29,286 nt of DNA, taken from contig UQKC01000031.1 of NCBI GenBank assembly GCA_900541495.1, forward strand, positions 1 through 29,286, written 5' to 3'. Of this stretch, positions 15,185 through 23,477 are shown one piece after another (positions within the stretch are counted from its first letter, which is position 1; each line of letters starts with the position of its first letter). The translations under genes and the position numbers were made by a program. The stretch comes from an uncultured Ruminococcus sp. (GTDB lineage: Bacteria > Bacillota > Clostridia > Oscillospirales > Ruminococcaceae). Under the pieces are notes generated by a model that made no database searches, was not told the DNA's origin, and saw only the letters and a list, made by a program, of their open reading frames with translations.

Positions 15185-15433
15185 ACTATAATCTCCTTTC
15201 CCGTATCGCTGCGTTTTAAATATAATAGCAGACAAATTTCCAAATATCAATAAGCGTGACCGCTAAACTCCAACAACGTATTTTCGGACTTTCTCGCCAT
15301 CCTATTTTTGCCAATTGCCTATATTGCGATATTTATGCTTTAGCGTTCACGCTAAAGCATAAATTTTTTCTTTTGATTTTTGTTGAAAAACACAATGGAT
15401 TTCATAGAATTTTAAGAATTTCATTTGTCTTAA
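15168..15433. repeat. Imperfect direct repeat, copy B
   Basis: This is the counterpart of 14612-14886. It keeps the promoter hexamers at 15250-15245 and 15227-15222, the RBS and the start of the regulator, but the rest of the coding region is missing. It also carries an extra 15-bp hairpin at 15331-15364 that copy A lacks. Confidence 0.7.
15331..15364. terminator. Strong hairpin followed by T-run
   Basis: A 15-bp perfect stem (starting ATTTATGCTTTAGCG) with a 4-nt loop is followed by TTTTTTCTTTT on the plus strand, so it looks like a rho-independent terminator. No intact plus-strand gene lies directly upstream, so it may serve a lost gene. Confidence 0.55.
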
Positions 15434-15449
15434 ATTGCTCTTTCCCGAG

Positions 15450-15466
15450 ATGTTCCACCGGAACAT
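15450..15466. repeat. Short palindrome ATGTTCCACCGGAACAT, copy 1
   Basis: A 7-bp inverted repeat with a 3-nt centre, preceded by CTTTCCC. The same 17-mer, also after CTTTCCC(C), occurs at 28260-28276. It lies just past the regulator-region duplicate and 25 bp before the promoter of the YhcG gene. Confidence 0.6.
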
Positions 15467-15490
15467 TTTACAGTGCATAGGTAAAATCAC

Positions 15491-15519
15491 TTGAAAGAGA
15501 GAAGATATTTTGATATAAT
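15491..15519 (+). promoter_or_regulatory. Promoter of the YhcG-type nuclease gene
   Basis: TTGAAA (15491-15496), 17 bp, TATAAT (15514-15519), about 34 bp before the ATG, leaving room for the GGAGG at 15541-15545. Confidence 0.75.
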
Positions 15520-15552
15520 ATATTTAGGAAGTCCAATGCAGGAGGAATACTT

Positions 15553-16560
15553 ATGCTTATCAATAACAACGAATATCTCAATATTATAGAGTCAGTGAAA
15601 TCTGAAATTAAGAACGCTCAATATAAAGCTGCTGTAAGCGTGAATAAAGAGCTTGTTCTGCTTTATTATAACATTGGCAAGATAATCAATGAGCATAAAA
15701 CTTGGGGCAGCAAATTCATTGAAAATTTTTCTGCGGATATTCATCTGTCATTTCCCGATACAAAAGGTTATTCTGTAAGAAATCTTAAATATATGGCAAA
15801 ATTCGCTGCCGAATATCCCGATGAGGAATTTGTGCAACAGGTTGTTGCACAAATTCCGTGGGGACAAAATATTGTTCTTTTAGACAGAATTAGTGATTTT
15901 GAAGTCAAGAAATGGTACGCTCATAAAATTATAGAAAATGGTTGGTCAAGAAATGTCCTTATTCATCAGATAGAAAGCGGTTTATATGAGCGTCAGGAAA
16001 AAGCCGAAAAAATCTCAAATTTTGATAACCGTCTTGCTTCTCCGCAAAGTGAACTGGCTGTTCAAACAATGAAAGACCCTTGCATTTTTGATTTTATACC
16101 ATTCAAGGAAGATATGATTGAAAGGGATATTGAACAGGCTCTTGTAAAAGAAGTTACAAAGCTGCTCCTTGAGCTTGGAACAGGCTTTGCATTTCTCGGA
16201 AATCAGTATCATCTGAATGTGGGCGGTGATGATTTTTATATTGATCTTTTATTCTATAATTTGAATCTTCGCTGTTATGTTGTTATCGAATTAAAAACAG
16301 GAGAATTCAGACCCGAATATGCCGGACAGCTTAATTTCTATCTTTCCGCTGTTGACGGAATAATAAAAAAAGAACAGGACAACCCTACAATAGGTCTTCT
16401 CCTTTGCAAAAGCAAGAATAATCTTGTAGCCGAATACGCATTAAAGGATATGACAAAGCCTATGGGTGTCAGCGAATATAAACTTACCGGTCAACTTCCG
16501 GAAGAACTGGAAAAACAGCTTCCGTCTGTTGAGGATATTCAGAATAGAATAAAGGATTAA
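15553..16560 (+). CDS. YhcG/DUF1016 family PD-(D/E)XK nuclease-like protein
   Basis: This 335-residue protein matches the usual length and layout of YhcG. An N-terminal DUF1016 helical domain (about 10-150) includes WGSKFIENFSADIHLSFPDT and the hallmark IPWGQNIVLLDRI. A C-terminal PD-(D/E)XK nuclease domain (about 170-320) has DDFYIDLLFYNLNLRCYVVI leading to ELKTGEF, which supplies Asp231, Glu246 and Lys248, with Gln259 downstream. The catalytic set is intact. The family is widespread on mobile islands and beside restriction systems; its biological role is not settled, and nuclease action on DNA is expected from the fold. RBS GGAGG with a 7-nt gap supports the start at 15553. It stands alone, with its own promoter and terminator, between the recombinase island and the sucrose operon. 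Confidence 0.9.
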   Translation: MLINNNEYLNIIESVKSEIKNAQYKAAVSVNKELVLLYYNIGKIINEHKTWGSKFIENFSADIHLSFPDTKGYSVRNLKYMAKFAAEYPDEEFVQQVVAQIPWGQNIVLLDRISDFEVKKWYAHKIIENGWSRNVLIHQIESGLYERQEKAEKISNFDNRLASPQSELAVQTMKDPCIFDFIPFKEDMIERDIEQALVKEVTKLLLELGTGFAFLGNQYHLNVGGDDFYIDLLFYNLNLRCYVVIELKTGEFRPEYAGQLNFYLSAVDGIIKKEQDNPTIGLLLCKSKNNLVAEYALKDMTKPMGVSEYKLTGQLPEELEKQLPSVEDIQNRIKD

Positions 16561-16578
16561 CCTTTTAACCGCAAAAAC

Positions 16579-16627
16579 AAAAAATCGGAAGCAGCACACT
16601 TTTCAGCGTACTGCTTCCGATTTTTTT
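16579..16627. terminator. Shared terminator between YhcG gene and sucrose operon
   Basis: A 15-16-bp stem (AAAAATCGGAAGCAG paired with CTGCTTCCGATTTTT) with a 16-nt loop has T-runs on both strands. It lies between the convergent YhcG gene and the last gene of the minus-strand operon. Confidence 0.85.
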
Positions 16628-16643
16628 GTAAAATTCAGATAAC

Positions 16644-16886
16644 TTATTCCGATACTATTACGGCTGAAACAGCCTTCATTACCTCGCCGATTTCCTTTTC
16701 GTCATCGGTGTTGATGTGCAGTGAAAGCGGCTTTGAAAGGTCAAGGCTGAAAATGCCCATTATTGATTTTGCATCAACAATATATCTGTCAGCCACAATA
16801 TCAAAATCACATTCAAATAATGTTACCGCACTTACAAAATTCTTTACATCATTAATTGTGTCCAGCTTGATTTTTACTTCACGCAT
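16644..16886 (-). CDS. HPr-like protein lacking the catalytic histidine
   Basis: The 80-residue protein aligns over its whole length with PTS HPr. The serine-phosphorylation region is well kept (DAKSIMGIFSLDLSKP, equivalent to Ser46 of HPr). At the His15 active site, normally GIHARPA, this protein reads INDVKNF, with Asp at the His position. It therefore cannot carry phosphate from Enzyme I to sugars. It could still be phosphorylated by HPr kinase and act with CcpA, as Bacillus Crh does; that is inference. I choose the ATG at 16886 (8 nt after AGGAGG) over the one at 16892, which is only 2 nt from it. It overlaps the fructokinase stop by 8 bp (ATGCGTGA), so it is translationally coupled as the last gene of the operon. 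Confidence 0.8.
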   Translation of the reverse strand: MREVKIKLDTINDVKNFVSAVTLFECDFDIVADRYIVDAKSIMGIFSLDLSKPLSLHINTDDEKEIGEVMKAVSAVIVSE

Positions 16887-17847
16887 TTTCATAACCTCCT
16901 ATGAGTTTGTTTATTTCTTTCCTTTCGGGCATAACCTTTAATGCGCCCTTTCGTGTCGTAACGAGAGCCGCAGCAGCGTTTGCAAAGGTCAGCAGCTCAA
17001 TAAGCCTGTCCTCTGTAAGCTTTTCAATGCCGTTCTCCAGAATATAATTCAAAGCACAGGCACAGAAGGTGTCACCTGCTCCGGTGGTTTCAACAGACCT
17101 TACCGAAAAGCCGCATCGTTTTGCAGATACATCTCCGAAATATGCACGGCTGCCCTTTTTGCCAAGCGTTGCAAACGCAAGCCTGATATTATACCTTTTC
17201 ATCAATCCCCTTACCGCCGCATCATAATCGTCAGTGCCTGTCATAAACTCAATTTCGTTATCGGAGATTTTCAGAATATCGCACATTTCAAAGCCGTATT
17301 CAATCTCACGTTTTGCTGCATCAAGAGATTTCCACAGCGGCGGACGGAGATTAGGGTCAAAGGAAATTATTGCACCGTTCTCCTTTGCAATTTGAACGGC
17401 ATAGCGTGTTGCTTCACGAACGCCATCGTGTGTGGAGGAAAGCGTTCCAAAATGGAATATCCTTGCTGATTTCAGAATTTCCTCGTTTATTTCGGATTTG
17501 TGAAGCATCATATCCGCACCGGGATTTCTTACAAAGCTGAATTCCCTGTCGCCGCCTTGAAGTGTATGAACAAATGCCATTGTTGTGGGTGTTTCATAAT
17601 CAAAAACAAGGCTGCTGACATCAATTCCTGCCGATTTTACCGCATCTGAAAGCTGTCCGCCGAACATATCATTACCGACCTTGCCGATAAATGCGGTTTT
17701 CTTTCCAAGCTTTTGAAGCATTGCCAGAACGTTGCAGGGAGCGCCGCCGGGATTGGCTTCAAATACGGGATTTCCCTGCTCGCTGATTCCGTTTTCCGTA
17801 AAATCTATAAGCAGCTCGCCCAAAGCGACAACATCATATTTTTTCAT
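16879..17847 (-). CDS. scrK: PfkB family fructokinase
   Basis: The 322-residue sugar kinase of the ribokinase/PfkB family has the N-terminal GGAPCNVLAMLQKLG sugar-binding signature (about 34-48). The C-terminal ATP-site signature ETTGAGDTFCACAL includes catalytic Asp259. Overall closeness to fructokinases and its place directly after a GH32 gene indicate ATP-dependent phosphorylation of fructose to fructose-6-phosphate in the cytoplasm. It starts 12 bp after the GH32 stop and overlaps the HPr-like gene at its end. The gene symbol is by function and context; the exact hexose preference is not proven. Confidence 0.88.
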   Translation of the reverse strand: MKKYDVVALGELLIDFTENGISEQGNPVFEANPGGAPCNVLAMLQKLGKKTAFIGKVGNDMFGGQLSDAVKSAGIDVSSLVFDYETPTTMAFVHTLQGGDREFSFVRNPGADMMLHKSEINEEILKSARIFHFGTLSSTHDGVREATRYAVQIAKENGAIISFDPNLRPPLWKSLDAAKREIEYGFEMCDILKISDNEIEFMTGTDDYDAAVRGLMKRYNIRLAFATLGKKGSRAYFGDVSAKRCGFSVRSVETTGAGDTFCACALNYILENGIEKLTEDRLIELLTFANAAAALVTTRKGALKVMPERKEINKLIGGYENA

Positions 17848-17859
17848 TGGCAGCTCACC

Positions 17860-19158
17860 TCACTTTGTTGTAAAAAGCCTGTAATTTTTGCCGATAATTT
17901 TGTTATCAAGCCCATAGACAGCATTGCTGATAACATACTCTCCGCCGTTTACAAAAACCTCTATCAGATTTCTGTCAATGTACACTTCAATGTTATATCC
18001 GTCCTTTAATTCGGGAGTTTCAAACTTGCAGCGTATCTCATGGTGACCTGCAAAAACGCCGCTTCTGTCGGTGCAGATTTTACTGCCGTTTCGTGAGATA
18101 ACATATCCGCCGATATTGATGCTTTCACCGTCCGACAGCGTTTTTGTCAGCTTAAAGCAGTTATCTCCGCAAAGCTCCGGTTCGCTGACTTCCCTTGTGA
18201 AAAGCGAGGATATATTCGTGTGAGGTCTGAAATAAATATGCCCGTTTTTTACCTCAACAATTCTCGGTATGCAGAACATTCCAATCCACTTACCGTCAAC
18301 CGCTTCGGGCATTCTCGCCCAGGCGATTATAACACGTCTGCCGTTTTCGTCGGTGGTGCTTTGCGGTGCATACAGGTCAATTCCGTAATCAAAAAAGCGG
18401 TAATCATCGTGAATGGTCATTTTGCAGCTTTCCTCATCAAAATCAACAAGGGAGCAAACCGCCGCCGAATCATAAGCCTTGCCGTCATTCAAAAACTGCA
18501 TTGGTGAAAATACGATAACACTTTCGCCGTCAACCTCGAAATAATCGGGACATTCCCACATCCAGCCGAAATTATCCTTTTCGCAGAAATTCACATATTC
18601 CCAGTTTTCCAAATCGGTGCTTCTGTAAAAAAGCAGTCTGCCCTTGTTTTCTGCGGTGCTTCCGACAACCATATACCAGGCGTTTTTGCCGCGCCACACC
18701 TTTGGGTCACGGGTATGTCTTGCCGAGCCGATTTTGCTGTCCCGAATGGGAGGGATAACGGTTTTCTTGCCGTTCAGATTATCGAAATCAAAGCCGTTTT
18801 CCGAGGTGATTTTCAGCTGTGACGAAATAAAATCATCATCAATGCAACAGTTGATATTTTCGGGGTCTTCCGTAACATAATTCACACCCGTGTAGAAAAT
18901 GTGCAGCTTCTCGTTATACTCCACAGCACTTCCCGAAAAGCAGCCGCTTCTGTCAGATGTCTTTGACGGAAACAGAGCAATATCCTTATGCTCCCAGTTC
19001 ACAAGGTCGGAGCTTATGGCGTGACCCCAGTGCATTCTTCCCCACTTCGGTGCATAGGGAAAATGCTGATAAAAAAGGTGATACTGTCCCTTGTAATATA
19101 TGAAGCCGTTGGGGTCGTTTATCCAGCCTTTGGGGGATTTTAAATGTATTCTGTTCAT
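17860..19158 (-). CDS. GH32 beta-fructofuranosidase (sucrose/fructo-oligosaccharide hydrolase)
   Basis: The 432-residue enzyme carries all GH32 catalytic motifs: WINDPNG with nucleophile Asp15, HTRDPKV with transition-state Asp151, and WECPDYF with acid/base Glu202. A five-bladed propeller (about 1-300) is followed by the usual C-terminal beta-sandwich (about 320-430, with IDRNLIEVFVNGGE). There is no signal peptide, so it works on imported sugar. It could split sucrose, sucrose-6-phosphate or short fructans. Because the partner transporter is an ABC importer rather than a PTS, unphosphorylated sucrose or fructo-oligosaccharides are the likelier substrates. It lies between the ATPase gene and the fructokinase gene, with short gaps on both sides. 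Confidence 0.93.
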   Translation of the reverse strand: MNRIHLKSPKGWINDPNGFIYYKGQYHLFYQHFPYAPKWGRMHWGHAISSDLVNWEHKDIALFPSKTSDRSGCFSGSAVEYNEKLHIFYTGVNYVTEDPENINCCIDDDFISSQLKITSENGFDFDNLNGKKTVIPPIRDSKIGSARHTRDPKVWRGKNAWYMVVGSTAENKGRLLFYRSTDLENWEYVNFCEKDNFGWMWECPDYFEVDGESVIVFSPMQFLNDGKAYDSAAVCSLVDFDEESCKMTIHDDYRFFDYGIDLYAPQSTTDENGRRVIIAWARMPEAVDGKWIGMFCIPRIVEVKNGHIYFRPHTNISSLFTREVSEPELCGDNCFKLTKTLSDGESINIGGYVISRNGSKICTDRSGVFAGHHEIRCKFETPELKDGYNIEVYIDRNLIEVFVNGGEYVISNAVYGLDNKIIGKNYRLFTTK

Positions 19159-19172
19159 AGAAATTTCCTCCG

Positions 19173-20267
19173 TTAAATAATGGCGTTTTCAGTTTCCTTA
19201 TCAAAGAAATGCAGCCTTGAGGGTGTAAACACAAACTCTATCTCATCACCGATTCCGCTTATCTCATATTTGGAAACTCTTGCAACGGTCTGACTGCCGC
19301 CGAAGTTGAAATAAAGGTTATTTTCATTGCCCATAACCTCTGCATTTTCGATAACCGCTTTCTGCTTGTTATCACCGAATACCGCAAGATTTTGCTGGTC
19401 AAGCTTAATATCCTCTCCTCTGATTCCGAGGATAAGCTCGCCCTGTCTGCCGTTCAGCTTTGCTATTACGGAATCGGGCAGAGTCATTTTACTGCCGTCT
19501 GCAAATGTCACGGTATTTCCGTTAAGGGTAATATCATAGAAATTCATCTGTGGAGAGCCGATAAAGCCTGCAACAAACTTGTTTGTGGGATGTTCATACA
19601 GCTCCATAGGCTTGCCGACCTGCTGAATAACACCGTCCTTCATTATAACGATTCTGTCTGCCATTGTCATAGCTTCCACCTGGTCGTGGGTAACATAAAT
19701 CGTTGTGCTGCCAAGTTGGCGATGAAGCTTGCTTATCTCGTTTCTCATACTTACACGAAGCTTTGCATCGAGATTTGAGAGCGGCTCGTCCATAAGGAAT
19801 AAATTCTGCTCCTTAACAATGGCACGTCCCAACGCAACTCTCTGACGCTGACCGCCCGATAAATTCTTTGGCTTTCTGAAACGGTATTCGGACAAGCCCA
19901 GAATGTCTATTGCCCAATCAACCTTTTTCTTGATTTCATCGGCGGGAACTTTCATATTTTTCAAGCCGTAGGAAATATTCTGCTCAACGGTCATATGCGG
20001 ATAAAGCGCGTAATTCTGAAATACCATTGAAATTCCTCTGTCACGGGGAGCTATCTCGTTCATACGCTTGCCGTCAATATAAAAATCACCGCCTGTGATT
20101 TCCTCAAAGCCTGCAATCATACGCAGAGTAGTAGATTTTCCGCAGCCCGAGGGGCCTACAAATGCTATAAATTCGCCCTTTTCAATTTCAAGGTTAAAAT
20201 CCGTTACGGAATTTTTCTCTGCACCCTGATATTTTTTGCATATATTTTTCATTTGAATAAAGCTCAT
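19173..20267 (-). CDS. Sugar ABC transporter ATPase (MsmK/UgpC type)
   Basis: The 364-residue ATP-binding subunit has Walker A GPSGCGKST (38-46), the Q-loop FQNYALYP, signature LSGGQRQRV (136-144), Walker B LFLMDEP (156-162) and the H-loop YVTHDQ (His194). A C-terminal TOBE/regulatory domain spans about 235-364, as in MalK/MsmK proteins. It powers import with the two permeases encoded upstream. Many Firmicutes share one MsmK among several importers, so a dedicated copy inside the operon is notable but not rare. RBS AAGGAGG lies just upstream, overlapping the end of the preceding permease gene. Confidence 0.94.
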   Translation of the reverse strand: MSFIQMKNICKKYQGAEKNSVTDFNLEIEKGEFIAFVGPSGCGKSTTLRMIAGFEEITGGDFYIDGKRMNEIAPRDRGISMVFQNYALYPHMTVEQNISYGLKNMKVPADEIKKKVDWAIDILGLSEYRFRKPKNLSGGQRQRVALGRAIVKEQNLFLMDEPLSNLDAKLRVSMRNEISKLHRQLGSTTIYVTHDQVEAMTMADRIVIMKDGVIQQVGKPMELYEHPTNKFVAGFIGSPQMNFYDITLNGNTVTFADGSKMTLPDSVIAKLNGRQGELILGIRGEDIKLDQQNLAVFGDNKQKAVIENAEVMGNENNLYFNFGGSQTVARVSKYEISGIGDEIEFVFTPSRLHFFDKETENAII

Positions 20268-20270
20268 TAT

Positions 20271-21122
20271 TTAGCCCTCCTTAGAACCTGTCGATACAAC
20301 GCCCTCTACGATCTGCTTGGAGAAAAGCGAGTAAATTATGATAACGGGAATTGTTACGAGTGTGATAACCGCAAGGGTCTGTCCCATTGTGGTGTTTTCG
20401 TTTGCCGTAATGGAGTTAAGTCCGATCTGTGCCGTAAGCAGGTCGCTTGATGTGAAAACCAGTGACGGCCAAAGATAATCGTTCCATACGCCTAAAAATG
20501 TGAATACGCTTACCGTTGCAACAACCGTCTTTGACATCGGCAGAACCATAGTGAAAAAGTATTTCACGGGACTGCATCGGTCAAGCTGTGCCGCCTCCCA
20601 TACATCATCGGGAAGGCTGACGAAAACCTGTCTGAACAGAAAAATGTTGAACGGATTTACTATCATCGGAAGAATATAGCCGAACACGGTGTTCAGAAGT
20701 CCCATTTTTGCAATGAACATAAAGTTAATGGTAATAATCGTTTCCGAGGGAATTATCATCAGCATCATTATCACCAACAGCCAGCGGTCACGGAACGGAA
20801 AGTTTATTTTCGCCAGTGCATATCCCGCAAGTCCGTTTACGATAACACCCGCAACAATGAGAACTGCCGCATAAAACAGGGTGTTCAGCATATAGCGTAT
20901 AAAGCTTGTGTCGGTGATTATCGAAACGTAATTATCAAAGAAGCCATCGCCGGGTGCAGGGGGAATAAACGCTTTTACGGAGTTCATATCCGCCGTAATT
21001 GCCGCATCGGGCTTGAATGAGTTTGCCAGCATCCATACCACGGGAAAGAGGAAGAATATTGAAAGCACAAACAAAACCACAGCGAGAATTACATTCAGTA
21101 TTTTTTGCTTTTGAGTTCTCAT
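20271..21122 (-). CDS. Carbohydrate ABC transporter permease (MalG/MsmG type)
   Basis: The 283-residue inner-membrane protein has six predicted helices and the cytoplasmic EAA loop (EAAQLDRCSPVKYFFTMVLP) that docks on the ATPase. The N-terminus (LSIFFLFPVVWMLANSFKPD) is typical of the MalG-type CUT1 permease. It overlaps the upstream permease gene by ATGA (21119-21122) and ends 3 bp before the ATPase gene. With its partner it forms the transmembrane channel for the operon's sugar. Confidence 0.92.
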   Translation of the reverse strand: MRTQKQKILNVILAVVLFVLSIFFLFPVVWMLANSFKPDAAITADMNSVKAFIPPAPGDGFFDNYVSIITDTSFIRYMLNTLFYAAVLIVAGVIVNGLAGYALAKINFPFRDRWLLVIMMLMIIPSETIITINFMFIAKMGLLNTVFGYILPMIVNPFNIFLFRQVFVSLPDDVWEAAQLDRCSPVKYFFTMVLPMSKTVVATVSVFTFLGVWNDYLWPSLVFTSSDLLTAQIGLNSITANENTTMGQTLAVITLVTIPVIIIYSLFSKQIVEGVVSTGSKEG

Positions 21123-22003
21123 TTCTTCTCCTCCTTATCCTTAGTAAGTACGGTCTGGATTATTGTGAGAATAACAACGAATATTGTAAACACGATTGCC
21201 ATTGCCGAGGCAAGACCTATCTCCCAATTTACAGTACCCGTTTCGTAGATGTCGTAAACGATAGTGTATGTTGAATGAGAAGGCCCGCCGCCTGTCATTA
21301 CCATTGGCTGAACTATCATTCTGAATGCACCTATAGTAACTGTTATGAACACGAATACGCAAAGGGGTTTAAGCTCGGGCAGGGTGATGTCCTTGAACAT
21401 CTTCCAGCTGCTTGCGTGATCCATTTCGGCAGCCTCGTAAAGTGCGGGATTTATCGCCTGCAAGCCGCCCAGGAAAATAATCATCTGATAGCCTACACCC
21501 TGCCATACGCTCATTATTGCAATTGACGGAAGTGCCTGCTCTGCACTGTGGATAAAGGGCTGTGCTTCAATTCCGAAATTTGCAAGGAGAGAATTGAGAA
21601 TACCCTCGGGACTGTAAATCTGCATCCACAGGTTGGAAACAACCGCCAGCGACATTACCACGGGAACGAAAAAAGCAACCTTGAAATATCTCTTGCAGAC
21701 AGTAACCTTGTTGATAAGAAGTGCAAGTCCCAATGCTCCCAGTGTTTGCAAAGGAACGATTATCAGCACGAATTTTACCGTGTTGAAAAATGCCGCCGTG
21801 AAAAGCTCGTCACCGAAAATCGTCTTGAAATTTTCAAATCCCACAAAATGCGTAAGGTCGGGATTTAATGCGAAATAATCGGTAAAGCTGCAAATAAGCG
21901 TCAGTATCATCGGAATAAACAGGAAAATCGTCAAAAGAACAAGTGCGGGGCCGAAAAATGCCATTCCGAGAATTGAATTTGATTTATTGTTTTTCATAAT
22001 CAT
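21119..22003 (-). CDS. Carbohydrate ABC transporter permease (MalF/MsmF type)
   Basis: This 294-residue protein has six hydrophobic segments and an EAA loop (EAAEMDHASSWKMFKDITLP). Its N-terminal region (GMAFFGPALVLLTIFLFIPM) is characteristic of the first permease of CUT1 importers. The start ATG at 22003 overlaps the binding-protein stop as ATGA (22000-22003), and no good ribosome binding site precedes it, so translation probably depends on coupling. A second ATG two codons later (21997) is possible. Confidence 0.92.
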   Translation of the reverse strand: MIMKNNKSNSILGMAFFGPALVLLTIFLFIPMILTLICSFTDYFALNPDLTHFVGFENFKTIFGDELFTAAFFNTVKFVLIIVPLQTLGALGLALLINKVTVCKRYFKVAFFVPVVMSLAVVSNLWMQIYSPEGILNSLLANFGIEAQPFIHSAEQALPSIAIMSVWQGVGYQMIIFLGGLQAINPALYEAAEMDHASSWKMFKDITLPELKPLCVFVFITVTIGAFRMIVQPMVMTGGGPSHSTYTIVYDIYETGTVNWEIGLASAMAIVFTIFVVILTIIQTVLTKDKEEKK

Positions 22004-23322
22004 CTTGTGTAACGCTTCAGCTTAGCGTCTATCCTTTCTACAGAATTATCCATTGCCTCATCGGCATCTCTGCCGCTGATCGCCACGTCCTCAAGCACCT
22101 GCTGAAATGATGTGCTTACCTGCGGATAAACAGGGGTTTTCGGTCTGGGGTGACCGTAATCGCGAAGCTGCTCATAAAGAGCCTTGTAATTTTCGTCCGT
22201 TTCAAAGGTGTCTATCTGCTCATACGCCGCATAGGTTGAAGGAAGGCTCTTTGTATTTTCATAAAGCAGAATACCGCTTTCCGTGCCGCTCATCCACTTT
22301 ACAAGCTCGGTCGCACCCTCGATATTCTGTGTTTTGGAGGTAGCCGCATAGCACCAGGAGCCTGTGGGAGTATATCTTCCGCCGTCCCAGTTATCGCTGA
22401 CAATGTATGGCGCAACGCCCAGCTGAATGTGGGAATAGCTCTGATAAACAGTGTTTACCTCCCAGGCACCGTCAAACTTGAAGGCTGCTCTGCCGCTTTC
22501 AAACAGCTTTTCAATGGGTACTGCGGACATATATTCCTTTTCAATAAGGCTTCTGAAAAACCTAAACACCTCACCGTTTGCTTCGGAATTGAAAACTCCG
22601 TCCGCCACAAGTCCGTCCTCGCTGATAAGGTCGCCGCCGTTCGACCAGATAAAGGGTGCGTAATAGTAAATGCTTGCTTCGCCCACAGGGAACGTCATAT
22701 CGAGAGGATAGCCGTTCTTTTCAGCCATAATGGGGTTCAGCTTTTCGAGAATTTCCGTAAATTCGGAGAATGTCCAAGGGTGATCCTTGTCGGGAACTTC
22801 AATTCCCGCTTCTGCAAGAATTTCCTTGTTATAATACAATCCAACGCTTGATTCCATTGCACCGAGAGCGTACAGCTTGTCGTTCACCGTTCCCTGCTCC
22901 AAAATCGAATCAAGATAAACTCCCTTTTCCTCTTCGGATAGCTCTGCAAGTGGCTGAATAATTCCGTTTGCCGCATACGCCGAAACGTTCGGACCGTCAA
23001 CGGTGATAACATCGGGAAGGTCGCCCGACATTACCGAAGCGTTTATCTTGTCGGAATATCCTCCGCCGCTGTCATTTCTCGGAATGAACTCCACAGCCGC
23101 AAAATAAATGCCGTTGAATTTCTCATTGAAGCTTTCCACGGATTTTCTGTATGCCTCGCCCTCGGGGGTGTCCTCAATGGTATGCACCCACATACTTATG
23201 TACTGCTCGCCCTCGTCATAGCCTGCAACCTCTCCGGGCTTTACGGATTTATCACAGCCTGTAAACGCAGTCGCACATACCGAAAGGGAGATTATTGCCG
23301 CCGCTGCCTTTAGCTTTTTCAT
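22000..23322 (-). CDS. Sugar-binding lipoprotein of the ABC importer
   Basis: The solute-binding protein has about 440 residues. Residues 1-23 form a lipoprotein signal (MKKLKAAAAIISLSV, then CATAFTGC), with the lipobox ending at Cys23. The mature protein has the extracellular solute-binding family 1 layout (VMSGDLPDVITVDGPNVSAY; AAFKFDGAWEV; GGRYTPTGSWCYAATSKT). It would be anchored outside the membrane and deliver sucrose or fructo-oligosaccharides to the permeases; the ligand is inferred from the operon. A GTG at 23331 is in frame, but GAGGTGG spans it and lies 5 nt before the ATG at 23322, which I choose. It is the first gene of the operon, under the promoter at 23387-23415. Confidence 0.92.
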   Translation of the reverse strand: MKKLKAAAAIISLSVCATAFTGCDKSVKPGEVAGYDEGEQYISMWVHTIEDTPEGEAYRKSVESFNEKFNGIYFAAVEFIPRNDSGGGYSDKINASVMSGDLPDVITVDGPNVSAYAANGIIQPLAELSEEEKGVYLDSILEQGTVNDKLYALGAMESSVGLYYNKEILAEAGIEVPDKDHPWTFSEFTEILEKLNPIMAEKNGYPLDMTFPVGEASIYYYAPFIWSNGGDLISEDGLVADGVFNSEANGEVFRFFRSLIEKEYMSAVPIEKLFESGRAAFKFDGAWEVNTVYQSYSHIQLGVAPYIVSDNWDGGRYTPTGSWCYAATSKTQNIEGATELVKWMSGTESGILLYENTKSLPSTYAAYEQIDTFETDENYKALYEQLRDYGHPRPKTPVYPQVSTSFQQVLEDVAISGRDADEAMDNSVERIDAKLKRYTR

Positions 23323-23360
23323 TTTGCCCACCTCATTTTCAAATCGGTCATTTACTCTAT

Positions 23361-23376
23361 AAGTAACCGGTTACTT
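23361..23376. promoter_or_regulatory. LacI-family operator O1
   Basis: AAGTAACCGGTTACTT is a perfect 16-bp palindrome with the central CG step typical of LacI-family sites. It falls just downstream of the predicted transcription start of the minus-strand operon. Confidence 0.75.
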
Positions 23377-23386
23377 TACTGGTTAT

Positions 23387-23415
23387 ATAATACCACGTAA
23401 CCGGTTACTTGTCAA
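23387..23415 (-). promoter_or_regulatory. Promoter of the sucrose/fructan operon
   Basis: On the minus strand TTGACA (23415-23410), 17 bp, TATTAT (23392-23387). O2 lies in the spacer and O1 just after the start site, a classic repressor layout. Confidence 0.8.
23397..23408. promoter_or_regulatory. LacI-family operator O2 inside the promoter spacer
   Basis: GTAACCGGTTAC repeats the O1 core exactly and occupies the spacer between the -35 and -10 of the sucrose operon promoter. Occupancy would block RNA polymerase. Confidence 0.75.
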
Positions 23416-23477
23416 TAGCAATGTGATAACTTTGTGAAACATTACAATAAGCTCCTTAGCCCTTTGTGTAAAACAGC

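Noticed and set aside
14634..15552. Possible CRISPR array, because of repeated motifs
   Set aside because: The repeats are few, unevenly spaced and belong to one duplicated control region; there are no regular spacers and no cas genes.
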